From an uncultured Dyadobacter sp. (GTDB lineage Bacteria; Bacteroidota; Bacteroidia; Cytophagales; Spirosomataceae): DNA of 64,000 bases. Shown one piece after another: positions 38,386 through 46,614 of the stretch (positions within the stretch are counted from its first letter, which is position 1; every line of letters starts with the position of its first letter). The stretch lies in contig NZ_CAMLSE010000028.1 in assembly GCF_946482605.1 (NCBI RefSeq), positions 1-64,000 of the forward strand, written 5' to 3'. The position numbers were made by a program, and so were the translations under genes. The notes beneath the pieces were generated by a model, which saw nothing but the letters and a program-made list of their open reading frames with translations, was not told the origin of the DNA and did not search any database.

Positions 38386-40095
38386 CTAATGTGAACAATT
38401 GATTTTTACCCACTCAGACCGGTGATCTCCTTCCAGTACCAGATCGATCAGGAAGGGTTTATCGTCGGCCAGCATTCGCTCGATCGCCGGACCGATCTCC
38501 TCTTCGGTTTCCACTCTTACCGCCTCCACGCCCATGGATTGCGCCAGGAGGTCGAAACGGATCGCGGGATAGGACAGGTCGAATGGAAGCGGATAGTCAT
38601 GCTTACCGATCTCCCTTTCTTTCCAGTACTGATCGATGTTGAGCTGTAAAAGTTTGTAGGAACCATTGTTGCATACGACAAACTTCGCTCCTGTCTGGTG
38701 GCGTACTGCCGACCAGAGCGTCTGGATCGTATACATGGAGCCGCCGTCGCCGGAAAACCCGATTACCGTCTTGCCCGGCTGCGCCAGCTTAGCGCCGATC
38801 GCCCCCGGAAATCCGACGCCGAGTGAACCTCCGCGGGTAACAAAATAGCTTCCGGCCCTGGTGGGAGGAATGTAGCGGCTCACTGCCGGTGAGCTGGTCA
38901 GGGCCTCATCGAAGATAACCGTTTCGTCCAGATTCAGCTTTTCGGCCAGCACCCGTGCGAACTGCGCCATATGCAGCGGCACCTTGCCCTGCTGCGCGTC
39001 ATCCAGTTCTTTTTCTTGATTGATCCGCTCCTGTTTCAGGCTACCGATCTCCTCTATACGTGCCTTGGCCGCAGCACTTTGTCCGGGCGTCATGATGGCT
39101 TCGATCGTCTCCGCCAACTCTGCCAGTGAGAGTTTGGGATCACTTACCACCCCAAGGTCAACCCGGTGGTTTTTAGCAATTTCATATGCATTCAGATCAT
39201 AATGGATCACCCGGGCCCCCGGGGCGTAAATGTCGCCGAGGTCGGGAAAAACTTCGGGCACCATGTAAGTACCTACGATCAGATTGACATCTCCTTTCGT
39301 CGTGATCGGGTGACTGTACGATCCGAACATATGGCCCGTCGCGCCCTGGTAAAGCGGGTGTGTCGTATCCATGACCACGTCGCCGAACTCCACGCCGTAA
39401 ACCTCTGCGCCCAACAGTTCGGCCACACGGGTCAGCTCGGCAATGGCACCGGAATAAGCAACGCCATCACCCACGAAAATCATCGGTTTTTCTGCCGCCA
39501 CCAGCATTTCCGCCGATTGACGGATCAGGCTGGCTGCGGGCGATACGCGAGTGGAGGGTATGCAGGAAGGAAAGACGGGCTCGTCGTTGATCTCATCCAG
39601 CACATCCATCGGCAGGCACACGTACACAGGGCCCATAGGCGGCGTAGAAGCGATCTTGACAGCCTTGCGTAATGTCCGCAGCAGCGATTTCGAGGAAGTT
39701 GCCATCGTCGAGAACTTCGTAACCGGTGCCATCATCCCTACGAGGTCGTTGGCCATTTGTGCATCCATATTCATGTACTGCACACCGGCGTCCGAACCAA
39801 TAACCACCAGCGGGGCGTGTCCCCTTTTCGCCTGATACACGGCTCCGACCGCATTCCCTATCCCGGGCGAACTGTGCAGCTGCACCAGGGTAGGCTTTTG
39901 AGTGGCGCGGGCGTAACCGTCGGCCATCATCACCGCGATGGTTTCCTGCAACGTAAGCACGTATTTCATCTCGGGGTACTCGGCCACGGCGTCCAGGAAA
40001 CCCTGCTCTACCGTACCCGGGTTGCCGAACATGTATTCCATGCCGTCCGCGAGGAACTGCTCGATGATCTTTTGATTTCCGGTCTTACCAGCCAT
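38386..40095 (-). CDS. ThDP-dependent enzyme, benzoylformate decarboxylase-like
   Basis: A 569-residue enzyme from the chosen ATG at 40095. The open frame continues up to 40140, but the family alignment begins at MAGKTGNQKIIEQFL, and an AAAGG sequence lies about 10 bp upstream of this ATG. Parts: the Pyr domain with the cofactor-activating glutamate (VLTLQETIAVMMADGYA), a central domain, and the PP domain with the ThDP motif GDGGSMYTIQ through CNNGSYK. Residues FGNPGTVEQGFL and LHSSPGIGNAVGAVYQA resemble benzoylformate decarboxylase rather than acetolactate synthase. Expected reaction: decarboxylation of a 2-oxo acid or carboligation. Its first 11 bp overlap the 3' end of the DJ-1 gene. Confidence 0.92.
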   Translation of the reverse strand: MAGKTGNQKIIEQFLADGMEYMFGNPGTVEQGFLDAVAEYPEMKYVLTLQETIAVMMADGYARATQKPTLVQLHSSPGIGNAVGAVYQAKRGHAPLVVIGSDAGVQYMNMDAQMANDLVGMMAPVTKFSTMATSSKSLLRTLRKAVKIASTPPMGPVYVCLPMDVLDEINDEPVFPSCIPSTRVSPAASLIRQSAEMLVAAEKPMIFVGDGVAYSGAIAELTRVAELLGAEVYGVEFGDVVMDTTHPLYQGATGHMFGSYSHPITTKGDVNLIVGTYMVPEVFPDLGDIYAPGARVIHYDLNAYEIAKNHRVDLGVVSDPKLSLAELAETIEAIMTPGQSAAAKARIEEIGSLKQERINQEKELDDAQQGKVPLHMAQFARVLAEKLNLDETVIFDEALTSSPAVSRYIPPTRAGSYFVTRGGSLGVGFPGAIGAKLAQPGKTVIGFSGDGGSMYTIQTLWSAVRHQTGAKFVVCNNGSYKLLQLNIDQYWKEREIGKHDYPLPFDLSYPAIRFDLLAQSMGVEAVRVETEEEIGPAIERMLADDKPFLIDLVLEGDHRSEWVKINCSH

Positions 40096-40912
40096 AACGT
40101 TTGAGACCTTTATCGAGCACATTGACAAACTGTTCTCCAAATTCGAACGAGCATTGCAGCGAGCGTGCCGTAATGAATGGATAGTCCACGATCACCGACG
40201 TTTCTTTTCCGAAGTTACCGTGGTATTGTCCTTCCGGGCCCACGGCGTCGGACAGGATATATTCCAGCACGTATGGCGGAGGCCCCATGTTGAGGTCGGT
40301 ATGCAGGAAACCGGTACCGTCGTGGTAATCGTATTCGATACAATGGCCGGTAACGTGCTTGCCGCGGATAATGGAACGACGCTCGTTGAAGTCCCTGGCG
40401 AAAACCAATGGGGCTACGCCATAACAGATTCCTGCCACAGGCATTTGTTTGTTGTAAAAACCAAGTACCAGATCGTGTACTCTCTGGTTGTTCACCAAAT
40501 CGATGATCGGTCCGCTGCCGCCCACCAGGAACACTGCCGCATATTCCTCAGTCAGCTTTTCCTGCGCGATTTTGAGGTCTGCGTAGTACTTTTCAAAAGT
40601 CCGGAGAAAATCAGGAGCTGAAAAATAGGGACGTTCCGGGATGAGGTCTTTTAGGCTTTGACGCTGTTCGAGGCGGTTTGTAGCTTCGAATGCTTTCACT
40701 TTTTCGGCGGCCAACGGAGTCGTCACGCATACACCCAGCGGCGGATCTATGTAAGTAGTATCATAGCTGGGAGGCAATGCTTCGGCTTTCTTGCCATTCG
40801 GTGTCACGAATTCGACGGTGTATCCCGCCTCTTCGAGCTTTTCGAGCGGACCAACGAGCTCAATGCCCCAGTAACCGTATTCCGACAATACGGCGAGTAT
40901 TTTCTTTGACAT
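40085..40912 (-). CDS. DJ-1/PfpI (Hsp31-like) protein
   Basis: A 275-residue class I glutamine-amidotransferase-like protein, longer than the other DJ-1 gene in the cluster and closer to the Hsp31/YhbO-ThiJ long forms. The N-terminus is KKILAVLSEYGYWGIELVGP, and the nucleophile cysteine is in VAGICYGVAPLV. A late GHCIEYDYHDGTGF segment and FLHTDLNMGPPPY are particular to this subgroup. It may be a glyoxalase III/deglycase or an amidase-type enzyme. It overlaps the ThDP enzyme gene by 11 bp, so the two are translationally coupled and may act on the same metabolite. Confidence 0.87.
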   Translation of the reverse strand: MSKKILAVLSEYGYWGIELVGPLEKLEEAGYTVEFVTPNGKKAEALPPSYDTTYIDPPLGVCVTTPLAAEKVKAFEATNRLEQRQSLKDLIPERPYFSAPDFLRTFEKYYADLKIAQEKLTEEYAAVFLVGGSGPIIDLVNNQRVHDLVLGFYNKQMPVAGICYGVAPLVFARDFNERRSIIRGKHVTGHCIEYDYHDGTGFLHTDLNMGPPPYVLEYILSDAVGPEGQYHGNFGKETSVIVDYPFITARSLQCSFEFGEQFVNVLDKGLKRYGW

Positions 40913-40983
40913 AAGATTTCAGTGTTTCAGAAAAATCTAAAAAGAGGATAAACTGAGAAGGAGGAGGATTTAAGACTTTCGGA

Positions 40984-41421
40984 TCAATGTCCGGGAGGTG
41001 GCGGCACTACGCCCAATTGTTGCAGCAAACCCAATTCATCGACATTGGCCCAGCGTTCGGCTATCTTGCCGTCGTTGAGGCGTACCGTCGTAGTGCCTGT
41101 CATCGTGATTGGCTTGCCTGATGGCGGCATTCCCATTACGCCACCGGTATCGGTGCCGTTGAGTCTCCATCTGTGGACCACTTTGTCTTGCACAAAGATC
41201 TGGTCTTCGATTGTCAGCTGCACATCCGGCATTGCTCCGCGGAACATCCCGATAATGCCCTTGAAACTGGCCGAGCCAGGCTCAGAAACCGTCTTGCCGC
41301 CCACCTGCGAGTGGTCGATCGCGTCGGCTGATAACAAGTCTTCCCGTACGACACCGGTGTTCCAAGCCGCTTCGAAAAACTCAATACAAATTGCATTGTT
41401 CTGTTCTGCTGTAAATGACAT
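40984..41421 (-). CDS. SnoaL-like ester cyclase family protein
   Basis: A 145-residue NTF2-fold protein of the ester-cyclase/SnoaL group: CIEFFEAAWNTG, then DHSQVGGK, FKGIIGMFRGAMPDVQLTIE and the sequence VVHRWRLNGTDTGGVMGMPP, which carries the W-R...G-T...G pattern typical of SnoaL polyketide cyclases. It ends with ERWANVDELGLLQQLGV, the family C-terminal helix, which is shared with the SnoaL genes at 42717-43127 and 43133-43996. A heptad-repeat element (41454-41552) separates it from the upstream gene. Confidence 0.9.
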   Translation of the reverse strand: MSFTAEQNNAICIEFFEAAWNTGVVREDLLSADAIDHSQVGGKTVSEPGSASFKGIIGMFRGAMPDVQLTIEDQIFVQDKVVHRWRLNGTDTGGVMGMPPSGKPITMTGTTTVRLNDGKIAERWANVDELGLLQQLGVVPPPPGH

Positions 41422-41453
41422 AGTTGAAAATTATTTAAGGGTTGAAAAAAGAC

Positions 41454-41552
41454 TTCGGCCGTAGGCCATCGGCCATCAGCCAATAATTTGGCAAGGAATA
41501 ATCCAGAAAAGAACGCCGACTGCCGAAAGCCGACTGCCGACAGCAGACAGCC
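41454..41552. repeat. Two short heptad arrays flanking a unique centre
   Basis: The left array 41454-41481 is four heptads of the type nnnGGCC (TTCGGCC, GTAGGCC, ATCGGCC, ATCAGCC). The right array 41515-41552 is five heptads of the type GCCGAnn (GCCGACT, GCCGAAA, GCCGACT, GCCGACA, GCAGACA) plus GCC, ending at the stop codon of the upstream gene. The two are partly complementary (TTCGGC against GCCGAA). About 33 bp of unrelated DNA separates them. It occupies almost the whole gap between two SnoaL genes and has no coding role I can see. Confidence 0.8.
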
Positions 41553-42704
41553 TTACTTAACTACAAATGGCCTTCCATTCAGAAATGCCTCTACGATCCA
41601 GGCGGTGTTGATGTAATTTTTAAATAGGGTAACCTGGCCTTCCTCGTTGGTTTCCACGACATGTACCACGCTGGTCTTGAATGGCAGACCGGTCGCGAGC
41701 GATGTGCCGGCCTCGTCTATCACGACGGCGGCGACATGGCCCTGGTAGATCATACGTGTCGGTTTGAAATGATCGAAATGCATGGTTTCCAGGATTTGGC
41801 TGGCCGATTCGGCCGCGGCGTCCGGGCCTATGCGTTCCCCCGCCCAGGAAAGCAGATCGGGAGGCCCAAAAATGTCCCAAACCACGTCGGGTGCGAAGAC
41901 TTTTCTTACCTCGGGCACATTCAGTCCCTGCAACGCGGCGTACATGGCCTTCACCGTCCTGACCGTCTGCGGTGGTGTTTCGAAAACATCCGGATCGAAC
42001 ACAATACTGTCTGTCGTTCTTTCCGCTGCGACGGGCTGGATCACGTGATAATGCGGATCACCGTCTACGGACCGCACGGTAAACGGCCGTCCGCCGAAGA
42101 TCGCTTCCACCAGCGGAAATGTGTCGCGGTAGTACTGTAACCGATCGATCTTGCCATTTCTGACTGTCACCCAGTGTACTACTCCCCCGCTGTACGGAAC
42201 ACCGTACCGGGACTCCCCGCTCCCGTGGAGCACAACGGCAACAGTGTTGCCTTGTGCGATGTACCGGGTTGGTTCCAGCTTATCAAATGCCAGACCTTCG
42301 TTGAGTAAAACAAAATATTTAGAAACTCCTGTATGTCCTTTCCAGCATCCGGCCCAGGGCATCAGGTCGGTTGGACCCGCTACTTCCCAGATCACATCCT
42401 GCGCCAGGAAGTCCAGCACGTCGGCCAGGTTGTTGTCCTGCCACGCCCGGTAAAAATCCACAAGCAGTGCTGTCGGATCGAGGTCGAATGCATTGACATC
42501 GGCCACGACCGCGATTTCTTTACCTGTGTTCGTCCTGATGACAGTATCCCGGTCCCGCTGGCTGAAACGCAGCTCTTTTCTGGAAAGCCCGGGCGTGTCG
42601 ATGACCAGCACGCCATTGTCGGCATCAAAACCTTCGACTCTAACCGGTTCGATGGGAAAGCTCCCGTTCGCGACCAGAAATTGAACTGCGCTTTTTGTTT
42701 CCAT
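41553..42704 (-). CDS. Protein with two NTF2/SnoaL-like domains
   Basis: A 383-residue protein. Residues 1-70 are a small beta-rich segment (GVLVIDTPGLSRKELRF). Two NTF2-fold units follow, about 75-205 (FYRAWQDNNLADVLDFLAQD ... PWAGCWKGHTGVSKYF) and about 240-380 (MYAALQGLNVPEVRKVFAPD ... LSWAGERIGPDAAAE). Both have the limonene-epoxide-hydrolase-like W-x-G loop. Each ends with an EAxFxGRPFxV motif (VEAIFGGRPFTV and VEAFLNGRPFVV), so the halves are an internal duplication. It is 12 bp from the next SnoaL gene upstream. The reaction is unknown. Confidence 0.85.
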   Translation of the reverse strand: METKSAVQFLVANGSFPIEPVRVEGFDADNGVLVIDTPGLSRKELRFSQRDRDTVIRTNTGKEIAVVADVNAFDLDPTALLVDFYRAWQDNNLADVLDFLAQDVIWEVAGPTDLMPWAGCWKGHTGVSKYFVLLNEGLAFDKLEPTRYIAQGNTVAVVLHGSGESRYGVPYSGGVVHWVTVRNGKIDRLQYYRDTFPLVEAIFGGRPFTVRSVDGDPHYHVIQPVAAERTTDSIVFDPDVFETPPQTVRTVKAMYAALQGLNVPEVRKVFAPDVVWDIFGPPDLLSWAGERIGPDAAAESASQILETMHFDHFKPTRMIYQGHVAAVVIDEAGTSLATGLPFKTSVVHVVETNEEGQVTLFKNYINTAWIVEAFLNGRPFVVK

Positions 42705-42716
42705 ACCGGACGACTG

Positions 42717-43127
42717 TTAGAGCACTTTGAGTTGCTGAAGTAATCCAAGACTATCCTGGGCGACCCACATTTCGACGATCTTGCTGTCCTTGATCCGAAA
42801 AATATCGATGCCCTGATCATATACCTGAAGACCGGTTGTATCCCGTCCCAGAAAAGTACCTGTGTTGGTAGCTACGTAAGACCACCGGCTTACGACCTTG
42901 TCGCCGTCTGCCAGCTCGTCGTGCAGCGTGAAATGCACGTCGGGGAAAGCGAGGAGGGCTGTTTCGAACCACTTGCGCAGGGTAGGCGGCTGATGCGCCT
43001 GCCCGGGAGGAAAGTGGAATGTGACATCTTCCACCGCGATTTCGTCGAGTAGTTCACCCCTCTTTTCATTCCATAGTTCAAACCAATACCGGCGAACTAT
43101 GGCTTTGTTATCTTCTGTCTGTGTCAT
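42717..43127 (-). CDS. SnoaL-like ester cyclase family protein
   Basis: A 136-residue NTF2-fold protein with the ester cyclase pattern: AIVRRYWFELWNEKRGELLD, FHFPPGQAHQPPTLRKWF, VVSRWSYVATNTGTFLG (the W-S/R...T-x-T-G loop) and the C-terminal helix MWVAQDSLGLLQQLKVL. The last helix matches those of the SnoaL proteins at 40984-41421 and 43133-43996, so these arose by duplication. It begins 5 bp after the stop of the double-domain SnoaL gene and is clearly co-transcribed. Confidence 0.9.
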   Translation of the reverse strand: MTQTEDNKAIVRRYWFELWNEKRGELLDEIAVEDVTFHFPPGQAHQPPTLRKWFETALLAFPDVHFTLHDELADGDKVVSRWSYVATNTGTFLGRDTTGLQVYDQGIDIFRIKDSKIVEMWVAQDSLGLLQQLKVL

Positions 43128-43132
43128 GGGAT

Positions 43133-43996
43133 TCAGGAAGGGATTGCACCTAGTTGCTGCATCAGGCCAAAATCATTTTCGTTAACATGCACGGAAGCGA
43201 TTTTGCCATTTTTGATGGTGAAAATATCAATACCATAATCCTTGATATGGTTGCCTGTCGGAGCTGCTCCCAGGAACTCGCCCTGGTGCGTTCCCTCGAT
43301 ATTCCATCGGCTGGCTACCTTGTCGCCTTCCGCCGTCTGCCTCATTACATTGAATTTAATGTCGGGAAATGCATTGCGGAGGTAGGACACAAAACCTTTG
43401 AATGCTGGGTAACCGGCGATCGGCTCAGGTTGTGTAGGAATGATAAATTTAAAATCGGGGTCGAGGATCTCCTCCACGACATCCAGCTTGCCCTGGCTCA
43501 TGATCTCGTCGAAATACCGCGACGCCAACTGATTATGGAGCTCGAAATCGGGCACGGCAACGGCGGCATCGGAAGGTAATACACCGAGTTGAAGCATCAA
43601 ACCAAGCGTGTCCTCGTGGCCGATAGACTCGACGATCTTCCCGTCCTTGATCGTATGCCAGGTCATACCGTCGATCTCAAAGAATTTGCCTGTTGCTTCC
43701 ACATTGCCTTTGATCGTCAGCAGCGGGCCGCCGGTATGCGTGCCGCCACCTCTCCAACGGGTGATCACCCAGTCGCCGCCGGCGACCATTTCCTGCGGAT
43801 TGATGTAAAAATCCGGGAATGCCCCGTGCAGCATATGTACCAGTCCCATGAAGCCTTCGGGGCCGTGGAAAGGCTCCGGATGTGTGGGCAGGGTGAAAAT
43901 AAAGTCCTGGGACAGAATTTCCTGAGCAGTCTGCTCATTCATTCCGTTCATGATCTGGTAGAAATAACGTCTGGAAATTGCCTTATTCTGATTCAT
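43133..43996 (-). CDS. Protein with two SnoaL-like ester cyclase domains
   Basis: A 287-residue protein from the ATG at 43996, which starts MNQNKAISRRYFYQIMNG. The frame stays open to 44083, but the extra 29 residues lack family similarity, and AGAAG stands a few bases before the chosen ATG. Two SnoaL domains: about 1-140 (VITRWRGGGTHTGG) and about 150-287 (VASRWNIEGTHQGEFLG). Each ends in an L-x-L-M-x-Q-L-G-type helix (TLGLMLQLGVLP and DFGLMQQLGAIP). It is the first gene of the accessory cluster and follows a 620 bp noncoding region that must hold the cluster promoter. Confidence 0.88.
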   Translation of the reverse strand: MNQNKAISRRYFYQIMNGMNEQTAQEILSQDFIFTLPTHPEPFHGPEGFMGLVHMLHGAFPDFYINPQEMVAGGDWVITRWRGGGTHTGGPLLTIKGNVEATGKFFEIDGMTWHTIKDGKIVESIGHEDTLGLMLQLGVLPSDAAVAVPDFELHNQLASRYFDEIMSQGKLDVVEEILDPDFKFIIPTQPEPIAGYPAFKGFVSYLRNAFPDIKFNVMRQTAEGDKVASRWNIEGTHQGEFLGAAPTGNHIKDYGIDIFTIKNGKIASVHVNENDFGLMQQLGAIPS

Positions 43997-44617
43997 TTTT
44001 CTTCTGCTTATCAGGTGAAAGGTTTGGTTTAGATTCAAAAAGGCACCGCTTGCCGTGCTATTGTGTTTCAAATATCTCCACATCCGCTACTTAGGACTTT
44101 CAAATACTGACCGAAACTGAAAAAAACCGAGGTGAACTCTTTCTATCCCGAAGTCAAACCGTTCGCTCATGCTGTCAAGCTGAAAAAAACGACATCAAAT
44201 TTTCTTGCAGGGGATTGAAGCAGAATTTACGGTACCTGAAATCACCAGAAACGCAATTTTTTTATTCGTACATGCTGACGTAGAACTAGTTATATAAATT
44301 TAGTTCCGACCATACGGGAAGCGAAAAATCGGGAAGGTCACCTTAATTACTTTTTTTATACTATTTTGCACTTAACCGGTAGTAAAATTTCTACTTAAAT
44401 CAGTATTATTGCAGCCGAACCCGCTTATCCCGCACTAATCAACATTCTAAGCCACAGGCACGCCGATTCTTTTTACGCACATTTCGGACAGCACTGTCAC
44501 TAACCGGCAGTACACCTTTGAAGTACCATGGCATAACCAGTCTGTGATGATTTTGCTATTCCTTTCATTTCAAGTACCCATTGAAGCTACCTTTCACAAC
44601 TTAAAAGATTCTCTTCT
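43997..44617. promoter_or_regulatory. Long divergent regulatory region with a 15 bp direct repeat
   Basis: About 620 bp without a gene between the SnoaL cluster (-) and the LytS/LytTR operon (+). It is AT-rich in 44270-44410. The sequence CACTTAACCGGTAGTA (44369-44384) recurs as CACTAACCGGCAGTA (44498-44512), with the two AACCGG cores 128 bp apart on the same strand. This could be a binding site for a regulator, perhaps the LytTR protein encoded downstream. A weak -7-like TATTTTG lies at 44362-44368. I saw no hairpin terminator and no tRNA. Confidence 0.45.
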
Positions 44618-45571
44618 ATGAAACCTTTGAACCTCCTGGTCGTTGCGATCCGAAACGAATGGCTGGGGTTGCTGGAAGACTCTCTGAGTTATGCCGGCTA
44701 CCAGTTTCGAATCAAGCAGGCTAATTCCAAGCAATCCGCTATTAAAGCATTTCACGAAGCCAAGTACGATCTGCTGATCTCCAATTGTATCCTTCCCGAC
44801 GGTAAGATCACCGACCTTGCCAATGTACTGGGCAGCCAGCTTCCATGCCTCGTCATGACGGAGGGGCACTGTCCGGTGACCGCAGAGCGTGTGCTGGCTG
44901 TAACGGAAACCAACTACTATATCAATTGCTCGAACAAACTCGGCTGGATCCCCGCTTTGGAGAACACCCTCTCGAAATGGGAAGACAATGCCAAACAGAA
45001 GCTCGATCAGCACATTCAGAACCATGATAACCTTTATAAAAAGGTGCTTGCACGCTGTAACGAGCTGTTATCCGGACAAAAAAAGGCCAATCAGGCGATC
45101 TCGGAAGTCTTCCACCTCCTGATAGAAGTAATGGACCTGAGCCGCGCCTATCTTTGCCTCAAAAGTGCGCGGCATGGAGAGCCGTTCATTACCCGGCAAA
45201 CAGAGGCTGTTGCCCCCGGTGTTACCCTGAAACAGGCGCGCACAGAGGATCCTGCCGAAATCCCTTACCTGAAAAGATGGGCTCCGCTTTTCGAAGCCGG
45301 CCGTACCGTGGCTGAACTGAACAACCTGTTGCCTACATTGGAACAACAGTTGTTTACCCGCCGCGACATACAATCGCTCCTGGCGGTGCCGATTCATGTC
45401 GGCGGCAACTGGATCGGATATATCGCGATCGAGGATGCCCTGAACCCCAGGGAATGGACCGAAGCGGAGGAAGCACTCATGCGCTCGGTGGCTGATCTGA
45501 TCCAGAAAAAACATTTCACAACTGTTCCATCATCCCGCCATAACTCCGAATTACTGACGAGCCCGGCATGA
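44618..45571 (+). CDS. Pseudo-receiver - GAF domain protein
   Basis: A 317-residue cytoplasmic protein. The first 115 residues fold-match a CheY receiver, but the key residues are missing: the acidic pair after strand 1 is replaced (LLVVAIRNEW), and the phosphoacceptor position is N56 (LLISNCILPDG). A coiled-coil (about 120-150) and a GAF-like domain (about 150-300, with LAVPIHVGGNWIGYIAIED) follow. It is therefore a ligand-sensing adaptor that cannot be phosphorylated in the usual way. Its stop overlaps the ATG of the LytS-type kinase (ATGA), so it probably controls that kinase. The ligand is unknown. Confidence 0.85.
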   Translation: MKPLNLLVVAIRNEWLGLLEDSLSYAGYQFRIKQANSKQSAIKAFHEAKYDLLISNCILPDGKITDLANVLGSQLPCLVMTEGHCPVTAERVLAVTETNYYINCSNKLGWIPALENTLSKWEDNAKQKLDQHIQNHDNLYKKVLARCNELLSGQKKANQAISEVFHLLIEVMDLSRAYLCLKSARHGEPFITRQTEAVAPGVTLKQARTEDPAEIPYLKRWAPLFEAGRTVAELNNLLPTLEQQLFTRRDIQSLLAVPIHVGGNWIGYIAIEDALNPREWTEAEEALMRSVADLIQKKHFTTVPSSRHNSELLTSPA

Positions 45572-46614
45572 CTGCTGATCTGAATTACAGGAACGGGATG
45601 TCATTAGGTTGGCGTCTCTGTTTCATTTTGAGCCTGTTCGCAACCATTCCCAGGCTGATATTCGTGTGGCCATCGCTGTTCAGCCCTTCCGAAATCGGGA
45701 TGGGTGTGCTGGATATCTGTATCCAGTTCATCATCAGCTTTGAATTTGCGTGGATATTTGTATACATCTGCCTGCAACACACGTATCAGATCCCAAGCTG
45801 GTTCAACCGCCAGAATCCGTGGATACAGGGCATGCTGCTTATCATTCTTTTTCTGGGGATCAACGAAATCCTCTTTCAGCTTAAAATTGCGCTCGACAAC
45901 GACAATTCGGATATATTCATTTTCCGCGTAGTTTATTATCTGTACCATATACTGTTGCTGGTGGCCATACTCGGTTTCCGGAATTTCATGCTGACCACCC
46001 AGGAAAATCACAAGATCGGCATGGAAAACGAGCAGCTCAAACGTGAGCAGCTCAAAGCACAACTCGAAGCGCTCCGCAACCAGCTGAACCCCCATTTCCT
46101 TTTCAATGCCCTCAATATTCTCAATATCTCGATCATTACGAACCCCGATCTAGCCCAGCGCATCGTACTCGATTTGTCCGATATTCTGCGGTATAATCTC
46201 AAAGTCCAAAACCAAAACCTGATCCTGCTCAACGACGAGCTTGCTGCCGCACGCGCTTATCTGGACCTCCACAAGGCCCGGTTCGGTGAGAAAATGGCAT
46301 TTGAATTCGTAGGTACCGACACCAGCAGGGAGTGGTACATTATTCCGCTGTCGTTGCAGTTGCTGATAGAAAACGCGATCAAACATAATGTGATCACGTC
46401 CAGCCAGGTTTTGCTGATCCAGATCCGGCTTAACGAACCTGACAAACAGGTGGTCGTCATGAACACAGTTAATAAAAAGCTCAACGCGCCCAGTACCGGC
46501 ATCGGGTTGCAGAACCTCGACAAGCGGTACCGGATCCAGACCGGCCAGAAACCGTCGCTCACGGAAGACGAACAACAATTCACCGTAAAAGTACCCTTGA
46601 TTGAAGCTCCATGA
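45568..46614 (+). CDS. LytS-type sensor histidine kinase
   Basis: A 348-residue membrane kinase of the His_kinase (LytS/YehU) family. About four transmembrane helices occupy residues 10-150 (for example FAWIFVYICLQ and GMLLIILFLGINEILFQ). A coiled coil follows, then the phosphoacceptor box LRNQLNPHFLFNALNILN and an ATPase domain with N-box LLIENAIKHNV and a G-box TGIGLQNLDKRYRIQ. There is no extracytoplasmic sensor domain of size, so the signal may come through the upstream GAF protein. ATGA overlaps on both sides bind it to the GAF gene and the LytTR gene. Confidence 0.94.
   Translation: MTADLNYRNGMSLGWRLCFILSLFATIPRLIFVWPSLFSPSEIGMGVLDICIQFIISFEFAWIFVYICLQHTYQIPSWFNRQNPWIQGMLLIILFLGINEILFQLKIALDNDNSDIFIFRVVYYLYHILLLVAILGFRNFMLTTQENHKIGMENEQLKREQLKAQLEALRNQLNPHFLFNALNILNISIITNPDLAQRIVLDLSDILRYNLKVQNQNLILLNDELAAARAYLDLHKARFGEKMAFEFVGTDTSREWYIIPLSLQLLIENAIKHNVITSSQVLLIQIRLNEPDKQVVVMNTVNKKLNAPSTGIGLQNLDKRYRIQTGQKPSLTEDEQQFTVKVPLIEAP

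Noticed and set aside
40095..40140. Longer start for the ThDP enzyme
   Set aside because: The extra 15 residues are not family-like and deepen the overlap with the DJ-1 gene.
41454..41552. Heptad arrays considered as a CRISPR array
   Set aside because: The unit is only 7 bp, there are no unique spacers between units, and no cas genes are near.
43996..44083. Longer start for the first SnoaL gene
   Set aside because: The extra 29 residues lack SnoaL similarity, and a better ribosome-binding sequence precedes the ATG at 43996.
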